Part shown: positions 48,027-56,994 of the stretch, piece after piece
Layout of the letters: every line of letters starts with the position of its first letter
Numbering within the stretch: the stretch's first letter is position 1
Assembly (NCBI RefSeq): GCF_021729865.1
Contig: NZ_CP063400.1
Location: 5,319,001 to 5,383,000, forward strand
Direction of reading: 5' to 3'
From: Hydrogenophaga sp. SL48
GTDB taxonomy: Bacteria > Pseudomonadota > Gammaproteobacteria > Burkholderiales > Burkholderiaceae_C
DNA: 64,000 nt
Made by a program: the position numbers and the translations under genes
The notes under the pieces: model-generated
What the model saw: the letters and a program-made list of their open reading frames with translations, nothing else
What the model was told of the DNA's origin: nothing
Database searches by the model: none

Positions 48027-48980
48027 TCAGCGACGCAGGCCGCGCCGGAACCCGTCCAGATGGCTGCGGCCACCGCGCTGGCCTAGGTAGGTTGGTGCGA
48101 CGGACCGCACCGACGCGGGTTCGATCCCCAGGGACTTCAGCCCAGGCCACTGGCCATTCGCGACGTTGTCCACCTGCATGGCCGCGAGGTTGTCGCGGCT
48201 CATGAGCGGCTCGCCAGGCATCAGCTCCATCAGGCGGGCCTGCAACTGGCCCAGCGCCCTCGGCAACGGCAACACTGGCCGGGCACGGCTGCCGAATTCG
48301 CCGGCGATGTGCACCAACTGGGCCAGGGTCAGCACATCGGGTCCGGCGCAGTCGAAGGTCTGGCCTACGCTGCTCATCGGCAGGCCGCTGTCGCGCAGGC
48401 AGGCGATCACCGCGCTGGTCACATCTTCCACCCACACCGGCTGGAAACGCGCGGTCGAACCGGCCAGCGGCACCACCGGAAACACCGCCTGCAGTTGCGC
48501 AAACAGGTTCAGGAAACGGTCGCCTGCGCCAAAGATGACGCTGGGCCGCAGGATGCTCAGGTCCAGCCCGGCAGCGCGCAGAACCTCTTCGCCCCGCGCC
48601 TTGCTGCGCTGGTACATCGACGGGCCATCGAGCGCCACACCGAGCGCGCTCACGTGCACCAGCCGGCGCACCCCCGTGGCGTGGCAGGCGCGCGCCAGGG
48701 TGGCGGGCAGGGTCACGTGGGCGCGTTCGAACGAGGCCTCGTTGCCGTGCAGGATGGCCACGAGGTTGACCACCGCGTCGTGCCCTGGCAGCAGGCGGCG
48801 CAGGCTGGCTTCGTCGTGCACGTCGGCCTCGATCACGGTCAGGCGCGGCAGGTGCTGCACCGCTGCTGCGTTGAGGGCGCGCCGTGTGGGCACCGTGCTG
48901 CGCCAGCCCTCGCGCTGGATTTTTTCGCAGACATGGCGACCGACGAAGCCGGTGCCGCCGAGGACGAGGATGTTGTTCAA
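48027..48980 (-). CDS. Complex I NDUFA9-like NAD(P)-binding protein (atypical SDR)
   Basis: A 317-residue Rossmann protein. The N-terminus NILVLGGTGFVGRHVCEKI is the cofactor site (GxxGxxG), followed by VIEADVHDEASLRRLL and VNLVAILHG. SMYQRSKARGEEVLR stands at the SDR Tyr-x3-Lys site; family members of the NDUFA9 type are often non-catalytic. The start is a TTG at 48980 that overlaps the transglycosylase stop by four bases (TTGA). A role in quinone or complex I biology is suggested by similarity only. Confidence 0.85.
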   Translation of the reverse strand: MNNILVLGGTGFVGRHVCEKIQREGWRSTVPTRRALNAAAVQHLPRLTVIEADVHDEASLRRLLPGHDAVVNLVAILHGNEASFERAHVTLPATLARACHATGVRRLVHVSALGVALDGPSMYQRSKARGEEVLRAAGLDLSILRPSVIFGAGDRFLNLFAQLQAVFPVVPLAGSTARFQPVWVEDVTSAVIACLRDSGLPMSSVGQTFDCAGPDVLTLAQLVHIAGEFGSRARPVLPLPRALGQLQARLMELMPGEPLMSRDNLAAMQVDNVANGQWPGLKSLGIEPASVRSVAPTYLGQRGGRSHLDGFRRGLRR

Positions 48981-50965
48981 GGGAGTTCTTTGTGGATGGC
49001 GTTCGGGTCGAGCGCCGGGCCGACCACGCCCATGCGCGCGCGCAGTGACTGTGGCTGGCCGGTGATCAGGGCCGCGTAGCTGGTGGTGTTGGCGAGCACC
49101 TTCTTGACGTAGTCGCGGGTCTCTTCGAAGGGGATGTTCTCGGCCCAGATCTCGCCCGGGAGCACGGCGCCCTCGCGCCAGGCGCGCGCGCGCCTTGGTC
49201 CGGCGTTGTAGGCGGCGGCGGCCAGCGGGAGCGAGCCTTCGAGATCGTCGAGCGCGAACTTCAGGTAGGCCGTGCCGATCAGGATGTTGGTGTCGCGGTC
49301 GGTGATCTGGTGCGACTGGAAGTCGGTCAGGCCGATCTTGCGCGCGGTCCATCGCGCGGTGGCGGGCATCACCTGCATCAGGCCCGAGGCGCCCACGCCC
49401 GAGCGGGCGTCGGTGACGAAGCGGCTCTCCTGCCGGATCAGGCCATAGACGTAGGCGGGATCGAGCCCGATCTCGGCCGCGCGCCGGATCACCAGCGCGC
49501 GGTGCGGCATCGGGAAGCGCTGCGCGTGGTCCTGCAGGTCGCGGGTGCGCTCGCTGGTGTTGATGCACCGGTCCCACAGCTCGTTCTGGCAGGCCAGTGC
49601 GGCGGCGGCCAGCAGTTCGCGATCGGTCATGCCGCCGGCCGTGTGCAGGTTGGTGCTGTAGTTCCACTCGCGCACGCCTTCGCTGCGCAGGCCCAGCCGG
49701 ATCGCGGCCAGCGCCCGCTGCAGGCCGGGGTGGGCCTGCAGCCAGGCCAGCTCCTGGGGCGTCAGCGGGGCCGGGGCTGGTGGTGTGGTGATGGGCCGCC
49801 CCAGCTCTTCCAGGGCCAGCTGTTCGTGGTAGCCGCGGGCCGAGGCGATGGATTCGTAGAGCGCGCGGGCCTGGGCCTGGGCCGACTGCGCGTCGGGCTC
49901 CTTGAGCGCCTGCAGCGCGCGCGCGCGCCAGTAGACCCAGGTGGGTTCGTTGCGCTGGACCTCTTCCATGGCGGCGATGGCGTCGCGCACATGGCCCCAG
50001 GCGCCGGCCCGCAGGCCCGCGCGCGCCTTCCAGGCCAGGTGATCGGCGTGCATGAGCCGGTCGTCCCCGTTCACGAAGGCGGCCAGCGCCGGCCCTTGCG
50101 GTGTCTGCGCCAGACGCTTGCCGATCACGCCCCAGAGCCAGCTGCGCTCTTCATTCGTGAGCTGCGTTTTCCAGCGCATGTGCTCCATCTCGCGCGCGGC
50201 CGCAGCGGTGTCGAGGCTGGCCAGGCGGATGATGGCCAGCGTGACCAGCTCCTTGGTGCGGGGGCGGATGGCGGTGAACTTCTCATCGAGGTAACGCGCG
50301 GGGTCCACGGCGATGGCACTGACCATGCCGATCCATTCCGGGTTCAACAGCGCAACGGCCTGGGTCACGACCGCGGGGCGGTTGCTTTCCATCGCCAGGC
50401 GCGCGCGCTGCCAGACCACCTCGGGCTGGAGGTGGCCGCTGTCGAGAAAGGCCTTGGCCGCGGTGGCGCAACCGTCGTCGGCCTCGCGCTGCGCGTGCCA
50501 GAGTTGTGCGACCTGCCGGGCGGCTTCATCGGCCGGCTTGCGGCGGGCCACGGCGTCGAGCATCAGCGCATAACACCGCACCTGCCGGTCATCGTTCATG
50601 CGGTAGCGCGGCAGCTCGGCTTCGAAATTGCCCCAGTCCCGCTGCCGGCCCAGTTGCAGCAGCCAGTCGTTGCGCAAGCGGTCTTCCCAGTAGGTGCCTG
50701 CCATGCTGACCATCGCCGCACGCACCTCGTCGGGGCTGGCGGTCTCCAGCCTGGCCTTGGCGTCCCAGTAGATGGCCATGGGTTCGAGCACGTGGCCGCG
50801 CACCCGGGGCAGCAGGGTGCTGAGCGCCAACGTGTTGTTGCGCCGGAAGGCGTCGCGCATTTCCAGCAGGGCCGCATCGGCACTGCCTTGTGCCCAGGCG
50901 GCGCCCTGCATCAGCAGCGCGGCCATAATGGGCACAAGACCCTGTTTCAGGATCACCAGTTTCAT
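48977..50965 (-). CDS. Soluble lytic murein transglycosylase (Slt family)
   Basis: Cleaves peptidoglycan to 1,6-anhydro products in the periplasm. The 662-residue protein has a signal peptide (LVPIMAALLMQGAAWA). A long alpha-superhelical domain (about 25-480) precedes the SLT domain. The catalytic Glu513 is in YGLIRQESRFVTDARSGVGASGLMQVMPATA, and LPLAAAAYNAGPRRARAWREG follows. Start ATG 50965, only nine bases from the divergent 5-FCL start, so promoters must overlap the coding regions. Confidence 0.94.
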   Translation of the reverse strand: MKLVILKQGLVPIMAALLMQGAAWAQGSADAALLEMRDAFRRNNTLALSTLLPRVRGHVLEPMAIYWDAKARLETASPDEVRAAMVSMAGTYWEDRLRNDWLLQLGRQRDWGNFEAELPRYRMNDDRQVRCYALMLDAVARRKPADEAARQVAQLWHAQREADDGCATAAKAFLDSGHLQPEVVWQRARLAMESNRPAVVTQAVALLNPEWIGMVSAIAVDPARYLDEKFTAIRPRTKELVTLAIIRLASLDTAAAAREMEHMRWKTQLTNEERSWLWGVIGKRLAQTPQGPALAAFVNGDDRLMHADHLAWKARAGLRAGAWGHVRDAIAAMEEVQRNEPTWVYWRARALQALKEPDAQSAQAQARALYESIASARGYHEQLALEELGRPITTPPAPAPLTPQELAWLQAHPGLQRALAAIRLGLRSEGVREWNYSTNLHTAGGMTDRELLAAAALACQNELWDRCINTSERTRDLQDHAQRFPMPHRALVIRRAAEIGLDPAYVYGLIRQESRFVTDARSGVGASGLMQVMPATARWTARKIGLTDFQSHQITDRDTNILIGTAYLKFALDDLEGSLPLAAAAYNAGPRRARAWREGAVLPGEIWAENIPFEETRDYVKKVLANTTSYAALITGQPQSLRARMGVVGPALDPNAIHKELP

Positions 50966-50974
50966 GCGGCGATT

Positions 50975-51607
50975 ATGGACAACAAAGACGTTCAACCTGC
51001 AACCGTTCGGCCTTTGGATGGGCCCAAACCCGCTTGGCGCAAACAACTGATCGAGAAGCGCCAGAACCTGGCCGACCGGGCCTGGCGCAACGACCTGTTG
51101 CAGCGCGTGATGCGCGTCTGGTTGATCCACCGGCCCGACGCGGTGATCGGCGCCTACTGGCCCATCAAGGGCGAGTTCGACCCGCTGCCGGCGCTGTTCC
51201 GCTGGCAGGAGGCGGGGCTCGAAGAAGACGCCCAGGGCGCCCAGAAGCACCGCCGCATCGGGCTGCCGGTGGTCAACAAAATTGATAAGACGCTCACCTT
51301 CTACAGCTGGTTCCCAGGCTGCCCGATGGAAGAAGACGCCTACGGCATCCCGAAGCCGAAAGACACCGAGATCATCGAGCCCACGCTCATCTTCGTGCCC
51401 TGCGTGGGCTATGGCCCGGGTGGCTACCGGCTGGGCTACGGTGGCGGTTTCTACGACCGCACGCTGGCCTCGCTGAGCCCCAAGCCCTTCACCGTGGGCC
51501 TGGGTTACGACTTCTCCTACCTGCCCGACCTGATGCCCGAGTCGCACGACGTGCCGCTGGACGCGATCCTGGCCGACACCGGGGTGATGTGGCCCGTGAG
51601 CGGGTGA
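50975..51607 (+). CDS. 5-formyltetrahydrofolate cyclo-ligase
   Basis: Converts 5-formyl-THF to methenyl-THF with ATP. The 210-residue protein has KPAWRKQLIEKRQNL (substrate/ATP site), VIGAYWPIKGEFDPLP and the C-terminal PCVGYGPGGYRLGYGGGFYDRTLA, the ATP-binding G-x-G-GG-YDR signature. The symbols ygfA or fau are used for this family in E. coli. Start ATG 50975, nine bases from the divergent transglycosylase start; the next gene follows by four bases. Confidence 0.93.
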   Translation: MDNKDVQPATVRPLDGPKPAWRKQLIEKRQNLADRAWRNDLLQRVMRVWLIHRPDAVIGAYWPIKGEFDPLPALFRWQEAGLEEDAQGAQKHRRIGLPVVNKIDKTLTFYSWFPGCPMEEDAYGIPKPKDTEIIEPTLIFVPCVGYGPGGYRLGYGGGFYDRTLASLSPKPFTVGLGYDFSYLPDLMPESHDVPLDAILADTGVMWPVSG

Positions 51608-51611
51608 CGCG

Positions 51612-52772
51612 GTGAGCGGACTGACGCACCAGTGGGTGCACATCGCCTACCGCGAAACCAGCGCCTTCACCGAAACCTACGGTTTTTCCGGCAGCCAGGG
51701 CGCGGTCAACCTCGAAGGCCTGCTGATCAGCGCGCCCGGCGCCTCGCGCGAGGTGGTGTTCCTGATGATGCACCCCAGCTCCACGCTGCAGCTGCTCCCC
51801 TTGCCCCCCGCGCTGGCCGCGGCCGGTTACCCGGTGCTGTGCATGGGCAGCCGCTACGCCAAGAACGACACGGCGCTGATCATGGAGAAGGTGGTGCTGG
51901 ACATGGGCGCCTGCGTGCGCCACGCCAAAGAGGTGCTGGGTTTTGAGCGCGTGATCCTCATGGGCTGGTCGGGCGGCGGGTCGCTGGCGCTGTTCTACCA
52001 GTCGCAGGCCGAGCACCCGACCATCACCCAGACACCGGCGGGCGACCCGGTGGACATCGTGGGTGCGGGCCTGATCCCGGCCGATGGTGTGGTGCTGGAG
52101 GCCGCGCACCGTTCGCGCGCCCAGTGCCTGCGCGACTGGATCGACCCGTCCGTGATCGACGAGGCCGACCCGGACCAGCGCAATCCCTCCTTCGATCTGT
52201 ATGCGCCGTCACTGCCCTTCAGCGCGCCGTACCCGGCCGACTGGCTGGCGGCCTACCGCGCGGCCCAGCTCGCGCGCCTGCGGCGCATCACGGACCGCGT
52301 GAAAGAAACCCTGGACGAGCTGCGGCGCCGGGGCGGTGCCGAGCTGGAGCGCGGTTTTGTCACCCACCGCACCCTGGCCGACCCGCGTTTCCTTGACGGC
52401 TCCATCGACCCCAACGGCCGCCCCGTGGGCCGCTGTTACCTCGGGGTGCCGGAGACCGTGAACAGCGGACCGGTGGGCATGGCGCGTTTCTCGACGCTGC
52501 GCTCCTGGCTCTCGCAGTGGTCCATTGACGACTCGCGCGCCGATGGCGAGGCCTGCGCGCGCCAGGTCAGCGTGCCGCTGCTGGCCATCGAACACGGCGC
52601 GGACGATGCCGTGCCGCAGCCCGACATCGGCCTCATGTTTGCCGCGGCCGGCAGCGCTGACAAGGAGATGCACGTGATCCCCGGCGCCAACCACTACTTC
52701 CAGGGCCAGCCGGTGCCCTTGCAGGCGTCGGTGCTGCTGGTGAGCGACTGGGTGGCACGCCAGCTGGGGTGA
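51612..52772 (+). CDS. Alpha/beta hydrolase family protein
   Basis: A 386-residue protein with the nucleophile elbow ILMGWSGGGSLALFYQ (GxSxGG), a late His in VIPGANHYFQGQP, and an acid in LLAIEHGADDAVPQ, consistent with a Ser-Asp-His triad. It has no signal peptide. The start is GTG 51612, four bases after the 5-FCL stop, with GGTGACGC upstream. The N-terminus (HQWVHIAYRETSAFTETYGFSGSQGAVNLEGLL) resembles aromatic-compound hydrolases, but the substrate is unknown. Confidence 0.82.
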   Translation: MSGLTHQWVHIAYRETSAFTETYGFSGSQGAVNLEGLLISAPGASREVVFLMMHPSSTLQLLPLPPALAAAGYPVLCMGSRYAKNDTALIMEKVVLDMGACVRHAKEVLGFERVILMGWSGGGSLALFYQSQAEHPTITQTPAGDPVDIVGAGLIPADGVVLEAAHRSRAQCLRDWIDPSVIDEADPDQRNPSFDLYAPSLPFSAPYPADWLAAYRAAQLARLRRITDRVKETLDELRRRGGAELERGFVTHRTLADPRFLDGSIDPNGRPVGRCYLGVPETVNSGPVGMARFSTLRSWLSQWSIDDSRADGEACARQVSVPLLAIEHGADDAVPQPDIGLMFAAAGSADKEMHVIPGANHYFQGQPVPLQASVLLVSDWVARQLG

Positions 52773-52797
52773 CGGCCGGGCGGTGAGGGCGCCGCCG

Positions 52798-54171
52798 TCA
52801 GGCGGGCGCTGGCGCGGCCTGGGTCGCGGGCAGTTCGGCGGTGATGGTGGTGCCGTGCCCCGGCGCGCTGAAGACCGTCAAGCGCCCGCCGTGCGATTCC
52901 ATGCGCACCCGCATGCCGCTCAGACCGTGGCGCCCGTGGGGAACCCGGGCGGGAGAAAAGCCCTGCCCGTCGTCCTGAACCGAGAGCTGCACCGCCGGGC
53001 CGAGCTGTTTCAACCGCACCTGCACCCGGGCGCACTGCGCGTATTTGCCGATGTTGGTCAGCGATTCCTGCGCGACCCTGAACAGGGTCAGCTCGGCACC
53101 GCGGTCCACGGCGACGGGCTGCAGCTCGGTCTCCACCGGTTTGCCCAGCACGCCGGCCATGTCGCGGCACAACATGTCCAGCGCCGGCACGAGCCCCAGC
53201 TGGTCCAGCGACGAGGGGCGCAGGTTTTCGATGATGCGGCGCTTGATCGCGATGCCCTCGTTGAGGCGTGATTCCACCGACGCCAGGCGCTCGGTGGCCT
53301 TCTCCGGCATGTCGGGCAGGCGGCGCAACCGGGCAAACTCCAGTTTCATCGCGGTCAGCAACCCACCCATCTCGTCGTGCAGTTCGCGCGCGACGTGGGC
53401 CCTTTCGTCTTCCCGGGCGTTGACCAGGTGGGTGGCCATCTCGGTGAGTTCGGCGGTCCGCTCTTTCACCCGGTCGGCCAGCAGCAGCCGCTCCCGGGCC
53501 AGCTTGCGGTCTTCCTCGCGCAACAGGTGCTGGAAGTAAAACAGCGCCAGCGCGGTGGCCAGCGCCAGCAGGTGGATGGCCAGCCGGTTCAGCGACAGCG
53601 CCCGGTACAGCGAATACCGGGCGTTCTCCTGGATGGCGCCCGACTTCTGCAGCACCAGATCGAACTCCTCGCGCAACTCGTTCCGGCGTGTGCGCGTGAC
53701 GGCACTGACAGACGCGGCGATGGCCTTCGCGGTGTCGCCGCGCTCAAACGCCTCTACCCAGGCGTCGGTGCCGCGCACGTGATCCGCCAGAAGCCGTTCC
53801 ACCCGTTCGAGCGAGATGGTGTGGTCGGGGTCCATCTGGCGCACCAGCGCGACAGCGTCATTTTTCAGGCTGTCCAGGCGCTGGAGCGTCTCCCGGTACT
53901 TGGCGAGCTCCTGCGGGGCCTTCGACATGAGGTACGACCGGGCGTGCAGGTCCGTGTCCGTCAGGGCCTGCAGCGCTTCGGCCGACCGGATGCGTGCGTC
54001 GGTGAGGGCAATGCCGCTGGACAAGGTGCGATGGGAGTGCTGGTAGGTGGACTCGTTGATCCCCATGGCCGCCACACCCACCACCACCACGACCGGCATC
54101 AGGTAGCGGCCGCGCGCCACCCATTCGATGGTGGAGCGCAGTTTTCCGGGTGCGGTGTCTTCCAAGCTCAT
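52798..54171 (-). CDS. Sensor histidine kinase, NarX/NarL-partner type (HisKA_3)
   Basis: A 457-residue inner-membrane kinase. Helices at about 28-45 (YLMPVVVVVGVAAMGI) and 195-215 flank a helical periplasmic sensor like CHASE3 (NESTYQHSHRTLSSGIALTDARIRS). The phospho-acceptor is in NAREDERAHVARELHDEMGGLLTAM, then IIENLRPSSLDQLGLVPAL and the ATPase motifs FRVAQESLTNIGKYA and DDGQGFSP. This type normally phosphorylates LuxR-type regulators; one is encoded at 55729. Start ATG 54171; a longer reading adds 12 residues. Confidence 0.92.
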   Translation of the reverse strand: MSLEDTAPGKLRSTIEWVARGRYLMPVVVVVGVAAMGINESTYQHSHRTLSSGIALTDARIRSAEALQALTDTDLHARSYLMSKAPQELAKYRETLQRLDSLKNDAVALVRQMDPDHTISLERVERLLADHVRGTDAWVEAFERGDTAKAIAASVSAVTRTRRNELREEFDLVLQKSGAIQENARYSLYRALSLNRLAIHLLALATALALFYFQHLLREEDRKLARERLLLADRVKERTAELTEMATHLVNAREDERAHVARELHDEMGGLLTAMKLEFARLRRLPDMPEKATERLASVESRLNEGIAIKRRIIENLRPSSLDQLGLVPALDMLCRDMAGVLGKPVETELQPVAVDRGAELTLFRVAQESLTNIGKYAQCARVQVRLKQLGPAVQLSVQDDGQGFSPARVPHGRHGLSGMRVRMESHGGRLTVFSAPGHGTTITAELPATQAAPAPA

Positions 54172-54234
54172 GATCGGGGCCGGCCTGCCAGGGTGATGGG
54201 GGTGCAAGGGTAGCTCACCGGGGCGAGGCTGCGA

Positions 54235-54612
54235 TCAGGCGCTGGGCATGCCTTCGCAGTAGGTGATCAGTTCGTCGAGTTCCCGTGATTTGTCGAAGAG
54301 CCGGTCGGCGCCGAGGGCCGCGCAGCGCTGTCGCATGTCGGGAGAGGGGTAGTTGGTCAGCACCACACGGCGCATCGGCAGGTTCAGCGCCTGCGCGCGC
54401 GCCAGCACCCCCAGGCCACTTCCCGAGGCGAGGAAGATGTCCACGATGACCAGGTCGAGGTCTTCCTTGCGCTGCTCCAGTTCCCGAACCGCGTCGGCCT
54501 CGGTGCGCGCAGTACCGACCACGCGCACCGGCGTCAATTCCTCCAGGGTGGTGACCAGGTCTTTCAGGATGACGGGGTTGTCCTCCACGATGAAGGCGCG
54601 AACAGGGGACAT
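54235..54612 (-). CDS. Stand-alone response regulator receiver protein
   Basis: A 125-residue receiver with no output domain. Acidic residues are in AFIVEDNPVIL, the phospho-acceptor is Asp58 in LVIVDIFLASGSG, the Thr/Ser position is VVLTNYPSPD, and the Lys is in LFDKSRELDEL. It lies 63 bases before the kinase gene on the same strand. It could be a phosphate sink, a competitor of the LuxR-type regulator, or act by protein contact. Confidence 0.9.
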   Translation of the reverse strand: MSPVRAFIVEDNPVILKDLVTTLEELTPVRVVGTARTEADAVRELEQRKEDLDLVIVDIFLASGSGLGVLARAQALNLPMRRVVLTNYPSPDMRQRCAALGADRLFDKSRELDELITYCEGMPSA

Positions 54613-54650
54613 GGTCGTGGGTCGTCGGCAGCAGTCAGGGTGAGTTGGCG

Positions 54651-55082
54651 CTACGGCTTCTTGACCAGGGTGAGGTGGTTCTTCACGTCCACCACGCCCG
54701 TCACCGCCTTGACCAGGGTGGTGGCCCGGTTGATGGCCTCTGCGCTGGGCGCGGGGCCGTACAGCGAGACCACCGCGTTGGTCGTGTCGACGCTGATGGC
54801 CCGCGCACTCAGCTCGGCGTCGGCCGCCAGCGTGCCTTTGACGCGTGCCGTGATGGTCAGGTCTGCAGACGAAGCGGACATCGCGTTGACGGCACTGACC
54901 GCGTTGTCCTTGACCTCGATCGCGACTTCCTTTGATTTTTCAATCGCACTGTCGACCCTCTGGCCGACGGTGGGGGGTGGGGCGGGCGCCGTCTGGGCGC
55001 ATGCGCCGAGGCTGGTCAAGGCCGCGACGGCAAAGGTCGCGAGCGCGGTGCGCGACACAGGAAAGTGGGCGTGTGTGGACAT
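54651..55082 (-). CDS. BON-domain lipoprotein (OsmY-like)
   Basis: A 143-residue exported protein. The signal and lipobox are ALATFAVAALTSLGACAQ (LGAC). A Pro-rich spacer leads to a BON domain (ADLTITARVKGTLAADAELSARAISVDTTNAVVSLYGPAPS to VVDVKNHLTLVKKP), which binds membranes or polysaccharide in related proteins. Such proteins are often induced by osmotic or envelope stress. The upstream region carries the bipartite element at 55141-55169, about 55 bases before the ATG. Confidence 0.88.
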   Translation of the reverse strand: MSTHAHFPVSRTALATFAVAALTSLGACAQTAPAPPPTVGQRVDSAIEKSKEVAIEVKDNAVSAVNAMSASSADLTITARVKGTLAADAELSARAISVDTTNAVVSLYGPAPSAEAINRATTLVKAVTGVVDVKNHLTLVKKP

Positions 55083-55140
55083 GGTGTGAAGCCTTGGTGA
55101 ACGACATCGCGACCGCGTGGGGCGTTTGAAACACAGTGTA

Positions 55141-55169
55141 TCGGTGGCGCTGTCATGGGGTTGTAGGAC
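55141..55169 (-). promoter_or_regulatory. Bipartite GTCCTAC-N17-ACCGA element upstream of the BON gene
   Basis: On the minus strand, GTCCTAC (55169-55163), 17 bases, then ACCGA (55145-55141), continuing ACCGATACAC. It ends 58 bases before the BON start. The same two blocks at the same spacing occur before csbD and DUF1328. Confidence 0.65.
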
Positions 55170-55236
55170 ATGGCTGACAACACCGGGGCTCGCGTGAGCG
55201 CCTGGCGCGTCAGCCGGCGGGTTCAGCGGCGGGTCA

Positions 55237-55458
55237 TCAGGGTTTTTTGAACCAGTCGTCGCTCGCGCGGCTTTCCCAGTCGGCCACCTGTTTTTCGGCT
55301 TCGTCCTTGGCGCAGCCGTAGCGCTCCTGGATCTTGCCGGTGAGCTGTTCGCGTTTGCCGGCCACGACGTTCCAGTCGTCGTCGGTGAGCTTGCCCCATT
55401 GTTCGATGGCCTTGCCCTTGAGTTGTTTCCAGTTGCCTTCAATGCGGTCCCAGTTCAT
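55237..55458 (-). CDS. CsbD family stress protein
   Basis: A 73-residue hydrophilic protein. MNWDRIEGNWKQLKGKAIEQWGKLTDDD followed by GKREQLTGKIQERYGCAKDEAEKQV is the CsbD repeat pattern. In Bacillus the namesake is sigma-B dependent; in proteobacteria members are induced by general stress. AGGAG lies seven bases before the ATG. The bipartite element at 55575-55603 lies 117 bases upstream. The gene is divergent from a LuxR-type regulator. Confidence 0.92.
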   Translation of the reverse strand: MNWDRIEGNWKQLKGKAIEQWGKLTDDDWNVVAGKREQLTGKIQERYGCAKDEAEKQVADWESRASDDWFKKP

Positions 55459-55574
55459 GGTGATGCTCCTTCGTCAGTGGTGTTGCGGGCCCCCGTGGGA
55501 GCCCCCGGAAAACAGCGGCGAGCGGTGTCGCCGGGCTGTGTAGAAACTGTAGTTTTTTGAACGGTCAGCCGGTG

Positions 55575-55603
55575 TCGGTGCGCACAGCGTTGGCCTGTAG
55601 GAC
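55575..55603 (-). promoter_or_regulatory. Bipartite GTCCTAC-N17-ACCGA element upstream of csbD
   Basis: On the minus strand, GTCCTAC (55603-55597), 17 bases, then ACCGA (55579-55575), continuing ACCGACACCG. It lies in the 270-base divergent region between csbD and the LuxR-type regulator gene, so it could serve either. Confidence 0.65.
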
Positions 55604-55728
55604 AGCGTGCCGTCGGTGCGTCGGTTCGGAGCCGACCCGGGGCGCGTCCTCCCACCGGGCAGGCACCGCATTCCCGCGTTACAGTGCGCCTTTCCGCGCC
55701 GCGGGCGCACCAGACACGGAGGCACGGG

Positions 55729-56361
55729 ATGATTCGAGTGGGGATCGTGGACGACCACAAAATCGTGCGCGCGGGGCTCAAGCAGTTCCTGTCCGAGCAC
55801 GTGGACCTGCGCGTGACTGGGGAGGCCGGCAACGGGGTCGAGGCGCTCGAACTGGCCCGCCAGGGCGAGGTGGATGTGTTGCTGCTCGACCTCTCCATGC
55901 CCGAACAGGGCGGTGTCGATGCGCTCAAGGCCATCAAGGCGCGGGCGCCCGAGCTGCCCGTGCTCATCCTCAGCGGGTTTCCCGAAACCCACTACGCCAT
56001 CACCCTGCTGCGCCAGGGCGCCAGCGGTTATCTCAACAAGGAGTGCGACCCCGAAGAGATCGTGCAGGCGATCCGCACGGTGTCGATGGGGCGCAAGTAC
56101 ATCAGCCAGGCCGTGGCCACGCTGCTGGCCGAAGGCGTGGCCGGCGGGCTGGAGCGGCCGGCCCACGAGCTGTTGTCCGAGCGCGAGCTGCAGGTGTTTC
56201 TGCGCCTGGCCAAGGGCGAGACCATCGGCAGCATGGCCGAGGCCATGTTCCTCAGCGTCAAGACGGTCAGCACCTACCGCACGAGGGTGCTGGAGAAGCT
56301 CAAGCTCGGCAGCAACAGCGAGCTCACCTACTACGCCATGACCCATGGCCTGATCCAGTAG
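55729..56361 (+). CDS. LuxR/FixJ-type response regulator
   Basis: A 210-residue NarL-family regulator. The receiver has VGIVDDHKIVRAGL, phospho-acceptor Asp54 in VLLLDLSMPEQGG, and KECDPEE at the Lys position. The C-terminal helix-turn-helix (LSERELQVFLRLAKGETIGSMAEAMFLSVKTVSTYRTRVLEKLKL, about 145-200) is intact. CGGAGG lies six bases before the ATG at 55729. The NarX-type kinase at 52798-54171 is the obvious partner. It may control the surrounding stress genes. Confidence 0.93.
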   Translation: MIRVGIVDDHKIVRAGLKQFLSEHVDLRVTGEAGNGVEALELARQGEVDVLLLDLSMPEQGGVDALKAIKARAPELPVLILSGFPETHYAITLLRQGASGYLNKECDPEEIVQAIRTVSMGRKYISQAVATLLAEGVAGGLERPAHELLSERELQVFLRLAKGETIGSMAEAMFLSVKTVSTYRTRVLEKLKLGSNSELTYYAMTHGLIQ

Positions 56362-56394
56362 GCCGCTGCCTGCCCCTGCAGAGGGGCTGACGCG

Positions 56395-56994
56395 CTAAGG
56401 GGTTTCGCCCGGGGGCGGCGGTGCGGTGGCGTCCGCCTCGCGGTCCTGCGCGCGTTGGGCCTGTTGGCCCAGGTCGCTGATCCAGGCCGCGAGCGCCCCG
56501 GCCACGGCCATCTGCACCGAGGCGTGTCCCAATTGCGACCAGAGCATGCCCCCCAGATTGGCGCGCCACGGCGCCCAGCGGTTCCTGGCCGCTCCGAAGA
56601 CCCAGGGCGTGAGGCTCACCAGCGCCGCGCCCACCGCTGCACCGGCCGCCAGCGCGGCCCAGGGGTGACGGCGCACGATGGGGTTGACCTGTTGCGCCAC
56701 GGCGGACGCCACCAGCTCCGCCGGTGCGTGCCAGGGCTGCCGTCGCCACCACCGCCGTGCCAGCGTCTGGGCGGCGCCGAAGAGCCCGAGTCCCACGCCG
56801 TGCCGCCTCATGCGTGCGGCGAACGAGGCGGCCGGGAATGCGCTGGTGCCGTGAGCGGTGGCGCCTTGCACAGGGGCGCTCCCGCAGTGGGAAGGCTCTT
56901 CGGGCGACAAGGCCAGGATCAACCGGGTGCGGGACGCCTCGATCCGCGCGAGCGCTGCGGCCTTGCGCTGTGGCTGTGGCAGCGGGAGGTTCAT
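56395..56994 (-). CDS. Hypothetical membrane-associated protein
   Basis: A 199-residue protein with no recognised family name. A charged N-terminus (QPQRKAAALARIEASRTRLILAL) is followed by a hydrophobic pair near 112-135 (PWAALAAGAAVGAALVSLTPWVFG) and 150-170 (SVQMAVAGALAAWISDL). The ATG overlaps the upstream holin-like gene by four bases (ATGA), so it belongs to that operon. Partner of the holin-like protein is a reasonable guess; there is no direct evidence. Confidence 0.7.
   Translation of the reverse strand: MNLPLPQPQRKAAALARIEASRTRLILALSPEEPSHCGSAPVQGATAHGTSAFPAASFAARMRRHGVGLGLFGAAQTLARRWWRRQPWHAPAELVASAVAQQVNPIVRRHPWAALAAGAAVGAALVSLTPWVFGAARNRWAPWRANLGGMLWSQLGHASVQMAVAGALAAWISDLGQQAQRAQDREADATAPPPPGETP

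Noticed and set aside
48112..48130. GGGTTCGATCCCC, resembling a tRNA T-arm
   Set aside because: It lies inside the NDUFA9-like coding sequence and no acceptor, D-arm or anticodon stem can be folded around it.
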